Positions 15,270 to 24,184 of a DNA stretch of 64,000 bases are shown here, piece by piece (positions within the stretch are counted from its first letter, which is position 1; each line of letters starts with the position of its first letter). The stretch lies in the NCBI GenBank assembly GCA_047621665.1, contig JBLHMB010000001.1, positions 1-64,000 on the forward strand, in the 5' to 3' direction. The notes below the pieces were generated by a model, which worked only from the letters and a program-made list of their open reading frames with translations, was not told the DNA's origin and made no database searches. The position numbers were made by a program, and so were the translations under genes. This DNA is from Actimicrobium sp047621665. GTDB lineage: Bacteria > Pseudomonadota > Gammaproteobacteria > Burkholderiales > Burkholderiaceae_D.

Positions 15270-16796
15270 TCAGGCAGACGCGTGCAATAGCGACAAGCCG
15301 AGCGCGGCGCGGCGCTGCAGCCACGGGCTGGGCCGGTAGCGTGGATCGCCGCTGAGACGTTCGATATTGTGCAGGATGCGCAGCACGGTGGCTGCGCCCA
15401 GCTGATCGCCCCAGGCCAGCGGTCCTTGCGGATAGCCTAGACCCAGCACGACGCCGCGGTCGATATCGGCCGGCAGCGCGATGCCTTGCTGGGCGATGTC
15501 GCAGGCAATGTTGATGATGTGGGCCAGTACGCGTTGCGCCACCAGTCCGGTGCTGTCCTGCAGCACGCTGATGCGTGCGCCATCGCGCCCGAACAGACCG
15601 CAGGCCTGTGCCAGATAGGCCGGATCGGTAGCCGGGTTGGTCATCAGTACGTGATGGGTCGGACTGTCGAACAGTGCATCAATGGCGACCGTGCGGCGCG
15701 CATCCAGACCCTGCCGGACCACGCAGTCAGTGCAATCCTGGCCCAGCGGCGTGACGATGCACAGCGCCTGCGCCGAGGGTGTCGCGCCGGATTCGACTTC
15801 GTAGCCAGCCTCCAGCAGACGTTCTGCCAGTGCCGGTTCGGCCCGGCTCAGCCAGACTAATCCCGGCTCGGCCTGCGTGACGGCGGCTTCGGCAGGCAGG
15901 ACCTTCTTGCCATTGTCATCGTAACGGTAGAAGCCGCGTCCGGTCTTTTTGCCGAGCAATCCGGCCGTCAACATTTGCCGGGTCAGGCCTTGCGGCCGGA
16001 AGCGCGGTTCGTCGTAATACTGGCGATAAATCGATTCCATCACCGGGTGCGAGACATCGAGTCCGGTCATGTCCATCAGTTCGCACGGACCCAGTTTGAA
16101 GCCGGCGGTGTCGCGCAGGATGCGGTCCAGCGTCGCCACCGACGTCACGCCTTCGGACAGGATGCGCAAGCCCTCGGTACCGAAGCCGCGCCCGGCATGA
16201 TTGACGATGAAGCCCGGCGTGTCCTTGGCGCGCACGGCAGTGTGTCCCCATTGGCGGCCCAGTGCCAGCAACTGCGCGACCACCGTCTCGGTGGTCAGAA
16301 TGCCGCCGATGACTTCGACGATCTTCATCAGCGGGACCGGATTAAAGAAATGAAATCCTGCTACGCGTTGCGGCTGCTGCAGACCGGCGGCGATCGCCGT
16401 GACCGACAGCGACGAGGTATTCGAGGCCAGGATTGCATCGGGACGCACCAGCGTTTCAAGCGTCGCGAACAAGGTCTTCTTGGCGGCCAGGTCTTCGATG
16501 ATCGCTTCGATAATCACATCGCAATCGGCTAGATCAGCCAGTTCGCTGCACACATGCAAACGCGCCAGCGCATCGCTGGCATCGTCGTCCTGCAGTTTGC
16601 CTTTTGCGACCAGCGTGGCAAAGGTGGCGGTCAACGTGCGACTGGCTGCGGCCGCGGCGCCGGCATGGGCATCGGCCAGAAAAACGGTCGCGCCGGATAA
16701 CACGGCGATCTGCGCAATGCCGCGTCCCATCACGCCGCAGCCGATGATGCCAACCAGTGGTGCTGGCGTCGAAACGGAAGGGGTTGACTCGGGCAT
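15270..16796 (-). CDS. 3-hydroxyacyl-CoA dehydrogenase (PaaH/Hbd type)
   Basis: A 508-residue NAD-dependent dehydrogenase of the long, two-C-domain type. The Rossmann motif is VGIIGCGVMGRGIAQIAVLSG (residues 13-33). VAGFHFFNPVPLMKIVEVI carries the catalytic His, and DTPGFIVNHAGRGFGTEGL follows. A second C-terminal domain ends with PQGPLAWGDQLGAATVL. It would oxidise 3-hydroxybutyryl-CoA formed from the GcdH product crotonyl-CoA. It is the first minus-strand gene of the operon. Its start lies 14 bases from a palindromic operator (16811-16825) and it is divergent from the acyl-CoA ligase. Confidence 0.9.
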   Translation of the reverse strand: MPESTPSVSTPAPLVGIIGCGVMGRGIAQIAVLSGATVFLADAHAGAAAAASRTLTATFATLVAKGKLQDDDASDALARLHVCSELADLADCDVIIEAIIEDLAAKKTLFATLETLVRPDAILASNTSSLSVTAIAAGLQQPQRVAGFHFFNPVPLMKIVEVIGGILTTETVVAQLLALGRQWGHTAVRAKDTPGFIVNHAGRGFGTEGLRILSEGVTSVATLDRILRDTAGFKLGPCELMDMTGLDVSHPVMESIYRQYYDEPRFRPQGLTRQMLTAGLLGKKTGRGFYRYDDNGKKVLPAEAAVTQAEPGLVWLSRAEPALAERLLEAGYEVESGATPSAQALCIVTPLGQDCTDCVVRQGLDARRTVAIDALFDSPTHHVLMTNPATDPAYLAQACGLFGRDGARISVLQDSTGLVAQRVLAHIINIACDIAQQGIALPADIDRGVVLGLGYPQGPLAWGDQLGAATVLRILHNIERLSGDPRYRPSPWLQRRAALGLSLLHASA

Positions 16797-16810
16797 GCTG
16801 CTCTCCGGTG

Positions 16811-16825
16811 TTCTGCAATGCAGAA
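16811..16825. promoter_or_regulatory. Palindromic operator 1, probable IclR-family site
   Basis: TTCTGCA-A-TGCAGAA, a perfect 7-1-7 palindrome just upstream of the 3-hydroxyacyl-CoA dehydrogenase start. The same half-sites recur at 16910-16926. The IclR-family gene two genes away is the obvious candidate to bind. Confidence 0.65.
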
Positions 16826-16909
16826 TATGTTTTTTGGGTTCTCATACTCTATTGAGCAGTGGCATCAATGTCAACCTGCAAATGCGCGGATGCCGGCTTG
16901 TCAAGAGAG

Positions 16910-16926
16910 ATTCTGCAGTGCAGAAT
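16910..16926. promoter_or_regulatory. Palindromic operator 2, probable IclR-family site
   Basis: ATTCTGCA-G-TGCAGAAT, a perfect 8-1-8 palindrome 28 bases before the acyl-CoA ligase ATG. It shares both half-sites with operator 1, and the centres are exactly 100 bases apart. Two copies in one divergent promoter region suggest joint control of both arms of the cluster. Confidence 0.7.
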
Positions 16927-16953
16927 GGCGCCTCTATCCGGTGGAGCTCAGTT

Positions 16954-18435
16954 ATGTCACGTATCGATCATGTTTTCCAGTCCTATACCCGCACCCACGC
17001 TACCCGTATCGCGCTGCAGGACGACCATGACAGGGTCACCTACGGCGAGCTCGATGCACGTGTTGATGCGGTGGCGCGGCAATTGCAGCAGGCCGGTGTG
17101 CGGCCCGGTGACCGCGTCCTGCTTGTAGCCGAAAACTCGGTGGCGCTGGCGCTGACAATTCTGGCGACGAGTCGTCTGCGGGCCTGGTCGGCCAGTGTCA
17201 ATGCGCGTTTGTCCGCGCGTGAAATCGACAACTTCCTGTTGCATTCCGGCGCACGTCGGGCCGTGTATTTCAGTACCGGTTCGGACGAAGCCGCCCGCCA
17301 CGGTGAGGCACAGGGTGCGCAACTGCTGCACTGGGACGGCATCGGTGCGCTGATGCTGGGGCCGCTGCAATCCGAAGTGATCGCCGAACCAGCCGCACCC
17401 GACGTGGCGGCGCTGGTCTACACGTCCGGCACCACCGGCGCGCCGAAAGCGGTGATGCTCACGCATGCGAACCTGTTGTTCATCGGTGCCAACAGTTGCA
17501 AGATCCGGGCGCTCACACCCGACGACGTGATCTATGGTGTGCTGCCGCTGTCGCATGTGTATGGCTTGTCGGCGCTGTTGGTGGCGGCCCTGGCCAGCGG
17601 TGCGGCCTTGCGGCTGGTGCCGCGCTTTGATGCGCTGGCGATGGCGCAGGCGTTGGCGCAGGACGGCGTGACCGTACTGCATGGTGTGCCGGCGATGTAT
17701 GCCAAGTTGCTGGCAACCGGTGCACGTCTGGCGGCACCCACGTTGCGCGTCGCGCAGTCGGGTGGGGCGCCACTGTCGGCGTCGTTGAAAGCCGGTTTCG
17801 AGGCGTGTTTTGGCATCCCGCTGCATAACGGTTACGGTATGACCGAAGCCGCACCGTCGATCTGCCAGACCCGCATGGAATTGCCGCGTACCGACTGTTC
17901 AGTCGGTCACGCCATCGAGGGCATCGAGATCCGGCTCGACACGCTGATGCAGGACGGTGATGGCATCGGCGAATTGCAAGTGCGCGGCCCGAACGTGATG
18001 GCCGGCTATTACCGCGCGCCGGAAGCCAGCGCAGACGCGCTGACAGCGGACGGCTGGCTGCATACCGGCGACCTGGCCCGCATCGATGCGGATGGCGCGG
18101 TCACCATCGTCGGGCGCAGCAAGGAACTGATTATTCGCTCGGGTTTTAATGTCTACCCGGTCGAAGTCGAACAGGTCCTCAATGCCTATCCGGGCATCGT
18201 GCAATCGGCGGTAATCGGTCGTAGCAGTGCCGATAATGAAGAGGTACTGGCGTTCATCGAAGTGCTGCCAACGATCGTACTCGACCGCGAGCATCTGCAC
18301 GACTATCTGTGCGCTAACCTGTCGCCTTACAAAATACCGGCCGAGATCATTGCGCTGGCCAGTCTGCCGGCTGCCGCCAGTGGCAAAATTCTCAAGCGCG
18401 AGTTGCATAAACTGGCCAGTGCCACCGATGCGTAA
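16954..18435 (+). CDS. Acyl-CoA synthetase (AMP-forming ligase)
   Basis: A 493-residue member of the ANL adenylate-forming superfamily that activates a carboxylic acid to its CoA ester. The start MSRIDHVFQSYTRTHATRIA follows GGTGGAG. Motifs are VYTSGTTGAPKAVMLTHANL (P-loop-like), GYGMTEAAPSICQTRMELPR, GWLHTGDLARIDADGAVTIV, GRSKELIIRSGFNVYPVEVE and the catalytic Lys in ASGKILKREL. It is divergent from the dehydrogenase operon and overlaps the IclR gene by eight bases. It probably loads the substrate of this cluster, perhaps a dicarboxylate. Specificity cannot be read from sequence. Confidence 0.88.
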   Translation: MSRIDHVFQSYTRTHATRIALQDDHDRVTYGELDARVDAVARQLQQAGVRPGDRVLLVAENSVALALTILATSRLRAWSASVNARLSAREIDNFLLHSGARRAVYFSTGSDEAARHGEAQGAQLLHWDGIGALMLGPLQSEVIAEPAAPDVAALVYTSGTTGAPKAVMLTHANLLFIGANSCKIRALTPDDVIYGVLPLSHVYGLSALLVAALASGAALRLVPRFDALAMAQALAQDGVTVLHGVPAMYAKLLATGARLAAPTLRVAQSGGAPLSASLKAGFEACFGIPLHNGYGMTEAAPSICQTRMELPRTDCSVGHAIEGIEIRLDTLMQDGDGIGELQVRGPNVMAGYYRAPEASADALTADGWLHTGDLARIDADGAVTIVGRSKELIIRSGFNVYPVEVEQVLNAYPGIVQSAVIGRSSADNEEVLAFIEVLPTIVLDREHLHDYLCANLSPYKIPAEIIALASLPAAASGKILKRELHKLASATDA

Positions 18436-19222
18436 GTTGGTCAGTCCGCCCGCCGTGGTCAAGGAAGACCGCCACTTCGTGACAGCGCTGGCACGCGGGC
18501 TGGAGTTACTGGCGTGCTTTCGTTCCGGTGACAGGATGCTGGGCAATCAGGAGCTGGCCGAGCGCAGCAAGCTGCCGAAGTCGACCGTGTCACGCCTGAC
18601 TTACACGCTGACCAAATTAGGCTACCTGCAATTTGATGATGATACCGGCAAGTATCGCCTCGGTACCGCCACGCTGTCGCTCGGCAGCGCAATGCTGAGC
18701 CGGCTCGATGTACGCCAGCTGGCGCGGCCGGCGATGCAGCAGCTGGCTGATTTTTCGCATTCGATGGTCTCGCTGGGGATGCGCGACCGGCTTAGCATGA
18801 TTTATGTCGAAAATTGTCGCAGTCAGGCGGCGTTGACGCTAAGCCTCGATGTCGGCTCGCGGATTCCGTTGGCCAGTACGGCGATGGGCCGGGCCTATCT
18901 GGCGGTCGCGCCGCCGGGTGAACGTAACGAGTTGCTGGCACGGGCGCGTGAACTCGATGAGGACGGGTGGCCAGCGTTGCAGCAGAGCGTGCAACGCGCA
19001 CTCGACGAATACCGGGAGTATGGTTGCTGCACCTCGATTGGTGACTGGCAACCGGGTGTCAATGCGATTGCGATTGCGTTTCGCCCGCCCGATGGCAGCA
19101 CGCCAGTCAGCATTAATTGCGGTGGTCCGGCGTTCACGCTGTCGGCGGATTTTCTGGTGCACGAAGTGCGGCCGCGGTTAATTGAGCTGGTTGAGCAGTT
19201 GCGGCGGGCGATGGCGACGTGA
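18428..19222 (+). CDS. IclR-family transcriptional regulator
   Basis: A 264-residue regulator. The N-terminal winged helix-turn-helix (FVTALARGLELLACFRSGDR, then LPKSTVSRLTYTLTKLGYL) precedes the IclR effector-binding domain (YVENCRSQAALTLSLDVGSR, ASTAMGRAYLA, YGCCTSIGDWQPGVNAIAI). The ATG overlaps the last codons of the ligase gene, so the two are co-transcribed. It most likely controls this cluster through the two TTCTGCA-N-TGCAGAA palindromes. An extended frame upstream of 18428 is the shadow of the ligase gene and was not used. Confidence 0.88.
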   Translation: MRKLVSPPAVVKEDRHFVTALARGLELLACFRSGDRMLGNQELAERSKLPKSTVSRLTYTLTKLGYLQFDDDTGKYRLGTATLSLGSAMLSRLDVRQLARPAMQQLADFSHSMVSLGMRDRLSMIYVENCRSQAALTLSLDVGSRIPLASTAMGRAYLAVAPPGERNELLARARELDEDGWPALQQSVQRALDEYREYGCCTSIGDWQPGVNAIAIAFRPPDGSTPVSINCGGPAFTLSADFLVHEVRPRLIELVEQLRRAMAT

Positions 19223-19370
19223 GGGATACCAAGCCGTCACGCGTTGCACCATTCGATGCTGCAATAACCGTATGACATTGCACCGGACTCACTGGCTGCG
19301 GTAGCCGGTTCGGTCGATTCTGCGCTCCGATAGGCAGCGCCGACCAACACGCTCTTACACTGACCCTGTG

Positions 19371-19832
19371 CTATTCCAGATACGGATTGCCAAACCCCAG
19401 CTTCGCCAAAACCTCAATTTCCAGCGCTTCCATTTCGTCAGCCTCGACGTCGGTTTCATGGTCGTAGCCTTGCGCGTGCATCACGCCATGCACGACCAGA
19501 TGAGCGGCGTGAGCGATGAGCGGCTTGTTTTGCGCCAGTGCTTCGGACTGCAGTACGTCGGTGCACAGGATCAGGTCGGCGCGGGTGATACCGTCGTCGT
19601 CTTCTGCATCGTCGTTGTAGGCAAAGGTCAGCACGTTGGTCGCGTAATCCTTGCTGCGGTAATCGCGATTGAGGCTGCGGCCTTCTTCGCTGTCGACGAA
19701 GCGTACCGTCAGTTCGGCCGGCGCGAACAGCGCCGCTTGCACCCAGCGTCGCACCAGCGGCCGGGTCACGAGGGTGGCCAGGCGCGGGTCCGGATACTGG
19801 ACCGATAACGCGAGTTTATTTTTTAGGGACAA
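19371..19832 (-). CDS. ybeY: Endoribonuclease YbeY
   Basis: A 153-residue metallo-RNase needed for 16S rRNA 3' maturation and ribosome quality control. The zinc site HLVVHGVMHAQGYDH (three His) lies at about residues 111-125, preceded by the conserved RSKDYATNVLTF. Its start overlaps the end of phoH by 17 bases, giving the common order miaB-phoH-ybeY. Confidence 0.95.
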   Translation of the reverse strand: MSLKNKLALSVQYPDPRLATLVTRPLVRRWVQAALFAPAELTVRFVDSEEGRSLNRDYRSKDYATNVLTFAYNDDAEDDDGITRADLILCTDVLQSEALAQNKPLIAHAAHLVVHGVMHAQGYDHETDVEADEMEALEIEVLAKLGFGNPYLE

Positions 19833-20898
19833 GACGACTCGCTGGTTTTTTTACGGGAGCCGGCGCACTGGCCGCTTCATAGGCGTCGACGATGCGTGCT
19901 ACCAGCGGATGACGTACGACGTCGGCACTGTTAAAGCGCGTGAAGGCGATGCCGCGGATATTGTCAAGCACGTCGATGGCGTCGATCAAGCCGCTTTTTT
20001 GCGTACTCTGCAAATCGATTTGCGTGATGTCACCAGTCACCACGGCCTTGCTACCGAAACCGATCCGGGTCAGGAACATCTTCATCTGTTCCGGCGTTGT
20101 ATTCTGCGCTTCATCGAGGATCACGAAAGCATGGTTGAGCGTGCGACCGCGCATGTAGGCTAGCGGTGCAATTTCGATCGCCTGTTTCTCGAACATTTTC
20201 TGGGTGCGGTCGTGACCAAGTAAATCGTACAGCGCGTCGTACAACGGGCGCAGGTAGGGATCGACTTTCTGGGCCAGATCGCCCGGCAGAAAACCGAGCC
20301 GTTCGCCGGCTTCGACGGCCGGGCGGGTCAGCACGATGCGCTTGACCACGTCACGTTCGAGCGCATCGACCGCGCAGGCTACCGCGAGGTAGGTTTTGCC
20401 GGTGCCGGCCGGACCGACGCCGAACGTGATGTCATGGTCGAGAATGGCCTTCAGGTAGGCCAGCTGGTTTGGTGTGCGACCGCGCAAGTCATGGCGGCGG
20501 GTTTTCAGGGTCGGGCCTTCCGCAGGGACGGTCTCGGGATCGACCGCGACCAGCTCGAGCGCTTTTTTCCTGGCGGCGCCACGTAGCGGTTTCAGGGTTG
20601 CCGCCGGGACTTCGGCGAACGCCATGCCGGCGCGCTGTTCGACCACCGCCAGCTGGACATCCTCGATCGAGACGACCTTGTCGGCAATCGCATAAAACTG
20701 CGCCAGCAAGGCGGTGGCCCGTTCGGCATTGCGGCCGCCGACGATAAAGCGTTCGCCGCGGCGGAAGATGGTGACGTCGAGCGCCATGGAAATCTGGCGC
20801 AGGTTTTCATCCATCGGACCGCACAGGTGGGCCAAACGCTTGTTATCAAGCGGCTCGGGAATAAAGTACAGCGGTTCTTCAGGGGAGCGAGTTTTCAA
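19816..20898 (-). CDS. phoH: PhoH-like ATPase (PhoH/YbeZ)
   Basis: A 360-residue P-loop ATPase/putative RNA helicase of the PhoH (YbeZ) type, a known partner of YbeY in RNA metabolism. It has a KH-like N-terminal region (residues 30-100), Walker A GPAGTGKTYLAVACAVDAL, and FVILDEAQNTTPEQMKMFLT as the Walker B region. It overlaps miaB upstream by four bases and ybeY downstream by 17, so all three are in one transcript. Confidence 0.93.
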   Translation of the reverse strand: MKTRSPEEPLYFIPEPLDNKRLAHLCGPMDENLRQISMALDVTIFRRGERFIVGGRNAERATALLAQFYAIADKVVSIEDVQLAVVEQRAGMAFAEVPAATLKPLRGAARKKALELVAVDPETVPAEGPTLKTRRHDLRGRTPNQLAYLKAILDHDITFGVGPAGTGKTYLAVACAVDALERDVVKRIVLTRPAVEAGERLGFLPGDLAQKVDPYLRPLYDALYDLLGHDRTQKMFEKQAIEIAPLAYMRGRTLNHAFVILDEAQNTTPEQMKMFLTRIGFGSKAVVTGDITQIDLQSTQKSGLIDAIDVLDNIRGIAFTRFNSADVVRHPLVARIVDAYEAASAPAPVKKPASRLVPKK

Positions 20899-22283
20899 GC
20901 GGTTCTTTGGTGAGGGGTCTGAAGTAGGGAGGCAGTGTGTGCCGCGTCAGTGACGATCAGTTCGCCGCGCAGCGAATAGCCGAAGCTATGGGTAATCGTC
21001 AGGTCGAGCAACTGGCCGATCAGACTGGCACCGGCGGCTCCGGCGGCGAAGTTGACTACGCGGTTATTCTCGGCGCGGCCCTGCAAATCGCCGGCATCTT
21101 TTTTCGATGGACCTTCGACCAGCACGCGCACCACTTGGCCAACCATCGCTTCACTGTAGCGCCGCGTGTTGGCATCGATCACGGCTTGCAGGCGCTGCAA
21201 GCGGGCCAGCTTGACCGCGTGCGGCGTCTCGTCTTCCAGCGTGGCGGCCGGTGTGCCGGGACGCGGGCTGAAGATGAAGCTGAAGCTGTTGTCGTAACCG
21301 ATGTCGTCAATCAGTTTCATCATCGCTTCGAAATCGGCGTCAGTCTCGCCGGGGAAGCCGACGATGAAGTCCGACGAGATCGCGATGTTCGGCCGTACTG
21401 CGCGCAGACGCCGGATGATGGATTTGTATTCGAGTGCGGTGTAGCCGCGCTTCATGGCCATCAGCACGCGGTCGGAGCCGTGCTGCGCCGGCAGGTACAG
21501 ATGGTCGACCAGCTTCGGTACTTTGGCATACGCATCAATGAGGCGCTGGCTGAATTCTTTCGGATGACTGGTGACGAAGCGGATGCGTTCGATACCGTCG
21601 ATCTCGGCGATGAATTCGATCAGTAGCGCAAAGTCGGCGATTTCGCCATCGGCCATCACGCCGCGAAACGCATTGACGTTCTGGCCCAGCAGCGTGATTT
21701 CCTTGACGCCTTGCGCTGCCAGTCCGGCCACTTCGACCAGCACGTCATCGAAACGGCGCGAGACTTCTTCGCCACGGGTGTAGGGCACCACGCAATAACT
21801 GCAGTATTTGCTGCAGCCTTCCATGATCGAGACAAAGGCAGTGACGCCATCAACGCGGGCCGGAGGCAGGTGGTCGAACTTTTCGATTTCGGGGAAGCTG
21901 ATGTCGACCTGTGCCTGGCCGGACGCGCGGCGCTGGTCAATCAGCGCCGGCAACCGGTGCAGCGTTTGCGGACCGAACACGACGTCGACGTACGGTGCGC
22001 GCTTGATGATCGCCGCCCCTTCCTGCGAAGCGACACAGCCACCGACACCGATGACCAGGTCAGGTTTAAGCAACTTCAGTTCGCGGATGCGGCCGAGGTC
22101 GGAGAAGACTTTTTCCTGGGCTTTCTCGCGTACCGAACAGGTGTTGAGCAAGATCACGTCGGCATCTTCCGGCGTGTCCGTCTTGACCATGCCGTGGGTG
22201 GCGTTGAGTACATCGGCCATTTTGTCCGAGTCGTACTCGTTCATCTGGCAGCCGAAGGTCTTGATGAATACTTTTTTCTGCAT
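20895..22283 (-). CDS. miaB: tRNA-2-methylthio-N6-dimethylallyladenosine synthase MiaB
   Basis: A 462-residue radical SAM methylthiotransferase that modifies A37 of tRNAs reading U-starting codons. The N-terminal UPF0004 domain has IKTFGCQMNEYDSDKMADVL, with further cysteines in LNTCSVREKA and GVGGCVASQEG. The radical SAM motif is GCSKYCSYCVVPYTRGEEVS. A TRAM domain follows (about 385-445). The start shares one base with the stop of the gene upstream. Confidence 0.95.
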   Translation of the reverse strand: MQKKVFIKTFGCQMNEYDSDKMADVLNATHGMVKTDTPEDADVILLNTCSVREKAQEKVFSDLGRIRELKLLKPDLVIGVGGCVASQEGAAIIKRAPYVDVVFGPQTLHRLPALIDQRRASGQAQVDISFPEIEKFDHLPPARVDGVTAFVSIMEGCSKYCSYCVVPYTRGEEVSRRFDDVLVEVAGLAAQGVKEITLLGQNVNAFRGVMADGEIADFALLIEFIAEIDGIERIRFVTSHPKEFSQRLIDAYAKVPKLVDHLYLPAQHGSDRVLMAMKRGYTALEYKSIIRRLRAVRPNIAISSDFIVGFPGETDADFEAMMKLIDDIGYDNSFSFIFSPRPGTPAATLEDETPHAVKLARLQRLQAVIDANTRRYSEAMVGQVVRVLVEGPSKKDAGDLQGRAENNRVVNFAAGAAGASLIGQLLDLTITHSFGYSLRGELIVTDAAHTASLLQTPHQRTA

Positions 22284-22627
22284 TATTGATTCTGATGTGG
22301 TGAGGTGATTTTGGCGGGAGGCGGTGCGGCGGCTTCAGCAGCGCTGAGCAGCCAGACCCGGTCGATCGCGCCGTCGATGTCGATGGTGTAGTTGACGATG
22401 TGCGCGCCACTGCCCAGTGCGTTCGGGATGACGGTCAGGTTATCGGTGCTCCAGATGCGCGCCCCGTTCGTGAGCCGGGTCGCTTTACCGTCAATCTGCA
22501 CTTGCGGGTAGTCGGTGATGACCAGGCTGGCGCGGCGGGCGTTGTTCGGAAATGGACGCTCGAAGGCCAGTGCGGACAGGCTCGTCAGCGTCAGTACCAG
22601 TAAGATCAGGTGGCGATAAAAACGCAT
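22283..22627 (-). CDS. Small exported protein of unknown function
   Basis: A 114-residue protein with a signal peptide (MRFYRHLILLVLTLTSLSALA, cleavage probably before FERPFP) and a short beta-rich body (ASLVITDYPQVQIDGKATRL, IWSTDNLTVIPNALGSGAHI), ending in a proline/alanine-rich tail. The stop TAA shares one base with the miaB ATG, so it leads the miaB-phoH-ybeY operon. I do not recognise a named family. A periplasmic role is likely. Confidence 0.7.
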   Translation of the reverse strand: MRFYRHLILLVLTLTSLSALAFERPFPNNARRASLVITDYPQVQIDGKATRLTNGARIWSTDNLTVIPNALGSGAHIVNYTIDIDGAIDRVWLLSAAEAAAPPPAKITSPHQNQ

Positions 22628-22690
22628 GGTGGCTCCGCAAAAAGTGTTTGCCAGTCTACCACCAACCCCGTGCAGGATCGCCGGCCGCGC

Positions 22691-23524
22691 TCAGCGTAGC
22701 CGGCCGATGGCAACCTGTGTCTCCTGACAGATACGGGCATACGCTTCACCGTCCAGATTCAGTGCCTGCCATGCCGTCTGCGAAACCGATGGCGCCAGTT
22801 CGTGGCCTTCGTCGGAAGACGCCAATTGGTGCACGATGGCGTTGGCAATGTGGACCAGCGCAGCCAGAAAGCCCACACCGTGCCGGTCTGGCTCGTGGTG
22901 GCCGGCAATCGCCAGGCGCATCGTGTCCGAAAAATTCCAGCTGATCGCCAGCAGTTCACCGGCTTCGGCATGGTCGATGTCGAGGATGTCGCGTTCAGCA
23001 TCGATCAGCGCGCAGCATTGGTCCGGGTCGTGATAGCGGGCCAGTACGCGCGCGTACTCGTCGGGAAAACAGCTGACCAGTACCAGTCGGCCAATGTCAT
23101 GCAACAGCGCCGCCGTCATCGCGATGTCCGGATGCATGCCGACATGGCGCGCCAGAATGCCGGCTGCAGCAGACGCCGCGCATGAGTGGCGCCAGAACAC
23201 GGTGTGGTCGAAGCCCTTGCAGACGCGTTCCGGAAAACAACCGGTCAAGGCCGCTTTGGTAATGAGTGTTCGGACATTTTGAAAACCCAGCAGCGTGATG
23301 GCCTGATGGATGGTGGTGACCTTGACCGAGGTTGCAAAATACGCGGAGTTAGCCAGTCGCAAGGTCTTCGCCGTCAGGGCCATGTCTTGCGATACTTTGC
23401 CCGCCAGGACGGCGATATCAAGATTGTCCTGGTCGACAATATTGAGTAATTCCATCACGATTAACGGCGGAGAAGGCAGGTCGCGCACGTTCTGTATGCA
23501 TTGGGTCCGGGTGGCAGTCGTCAT
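22691..23524 (-). CDS. HDOD domain signalling protein
   Basis: A 277-residue cytoplasmic protein consisting almost wholly of an HDOD domain (residues 10-210), a catalytically degenerate HD relative used in signal transduction. Visible marks are LPSPPLIVMELLNIVDQD, KTLRLANSAYFATSVKVTTI, ITLLGFQNVRTLITKAALTG and AALLHDIGRLVLVSCFPDEY. It stands alone between a hydrolase operon and the miaB operon. Its partner is unknown. Confidence 0.85.
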   Translation of the reverse strand: MTTATRTQCIQNVRDLPSPPLIVMELLNIVDQDNLDIAVLAGKVSQDMALTAKTLRLANSAYFATSVKVTTIHQAITLLGFQNVRTLITKAALTGCFPERVCKGFDHTVFWRHSCAASAAAGILARHVGMHPDIAMTAALLHDIGRLVLVSCFPDEYARVLARYHDPDQCCALIDAERDILDIDHAEAGELLAISWNFSDTMRLAIAGHHEPDRHGVGFLAALVHIANAIVHQLASSDEGHELAPSVSQTAWQALNLDGEAYARICQETQVAIGRLR

Positions 23525-23584
23525 GTGTTGTCCATGTTTGCTGTGTAAATGAAGTGACGGGTCCAGCTACCGGGAAAGAATAAC

Positions 23585-24184
23585 TCAGACCTCTGCCAGC
23601 GGATACTGCTCGAAACCAAAATATACTGCCAGGTCCTTGGCCGCCAACCTGCCCACTACGATGCGCTGATCACGATAGGGCAGGATCAGGACTGGCGGCG
23701 GCCCCGGATGCGCCAGCCATTCCAGCAAGGTCGTGTCGTCGACAGTCGCACCATTGCTCTGCAATTGCGCCAGGCACAGCGCGAGGTCACGGTCGTCAAC
23801 CTGTGCCACCTGTTCGCCGCTCTGCAGCACCAGCTGGCCCTGATCGGTCAGCCAGGCGGCCTGGATATGCTCGAGCACAGCGCCGGTCTGCAGCACAAAA
23901 CCCTGTTGCGGATCGGTACGGGCGACATAGGGCGTGGTTTCCAGATTCACGAATACCCGTTGCGGACCGTTCTGGAAATACCAGCGACCTGCCGCATCGT
24001 GCAGATAATTGCGGTTGATGAAAGCCAGCAGCGCGACGTGCGCGACTTTGTCACCGGGCAGGTTGTGCTGTTGCGCGGCTTCGTCGCGCAAGCGCCAGTA
24101 GCCGCGCGCATCCAGTGCCAGCCAGCCATAGCAATGCGGTACATCCGGCCATTTGGCCATTGCCTTGCGAACGATGTCATCCAT
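23585..24184 (-). CDS. Conserved protein of unknown function linked to a YheT-like hydrolase
   Basis: A 199-residue soluble protein starting MDDIVRKAMAKWPDVPHCYG. Motifs include GWLALDARGYWRLRDEAAQQ, FINRNYLHDAAGRWYFQNGP and QRVFVNLETTPYVARTDPQQ. It has no signal or membrane segment. The start overlaps the end of the hydrolase gene by eight bases, so the two are translationally coupled. From memory this pair occurs in other Burkholderiales, and the function is not known to me. An upstream in-frame extension is the hydrolase shadow. Confidence 0.75.
   Translation of the reverse strand: MDDIVRKAMAKWPDVPHCYGWLALDARGYWRLRDEAAQQHNLPGDKVAHVALLAFINRNYLHDAAGRWYFQNGPQRVFVNLETTPYVARTDPQQGFVLQTGAVLEHIQAAWLTDQGQLVLQSGEQVAQVDDRDLALCLAQLQSNGATVDDTTLLEWLAHPGPPPVLILPYRDQRIVVGRLAAKDLAVYFGFEQYPLAEV

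Noticed and set aside
16399..16953. Long 5' extension of the acyl-CoA ligase frame
   Set aside because: It runs antisense to the 3-hydroxyacyl-CoA dehydrogenase and through both operators. The conserved ligase N-terminus and ribosome-binding site are at 16954.
18227..18427. 5' extension of the IclR frame
   Set aside because: It lies inside the ligase gene. The conserved winged-helix region begins just after 18428.
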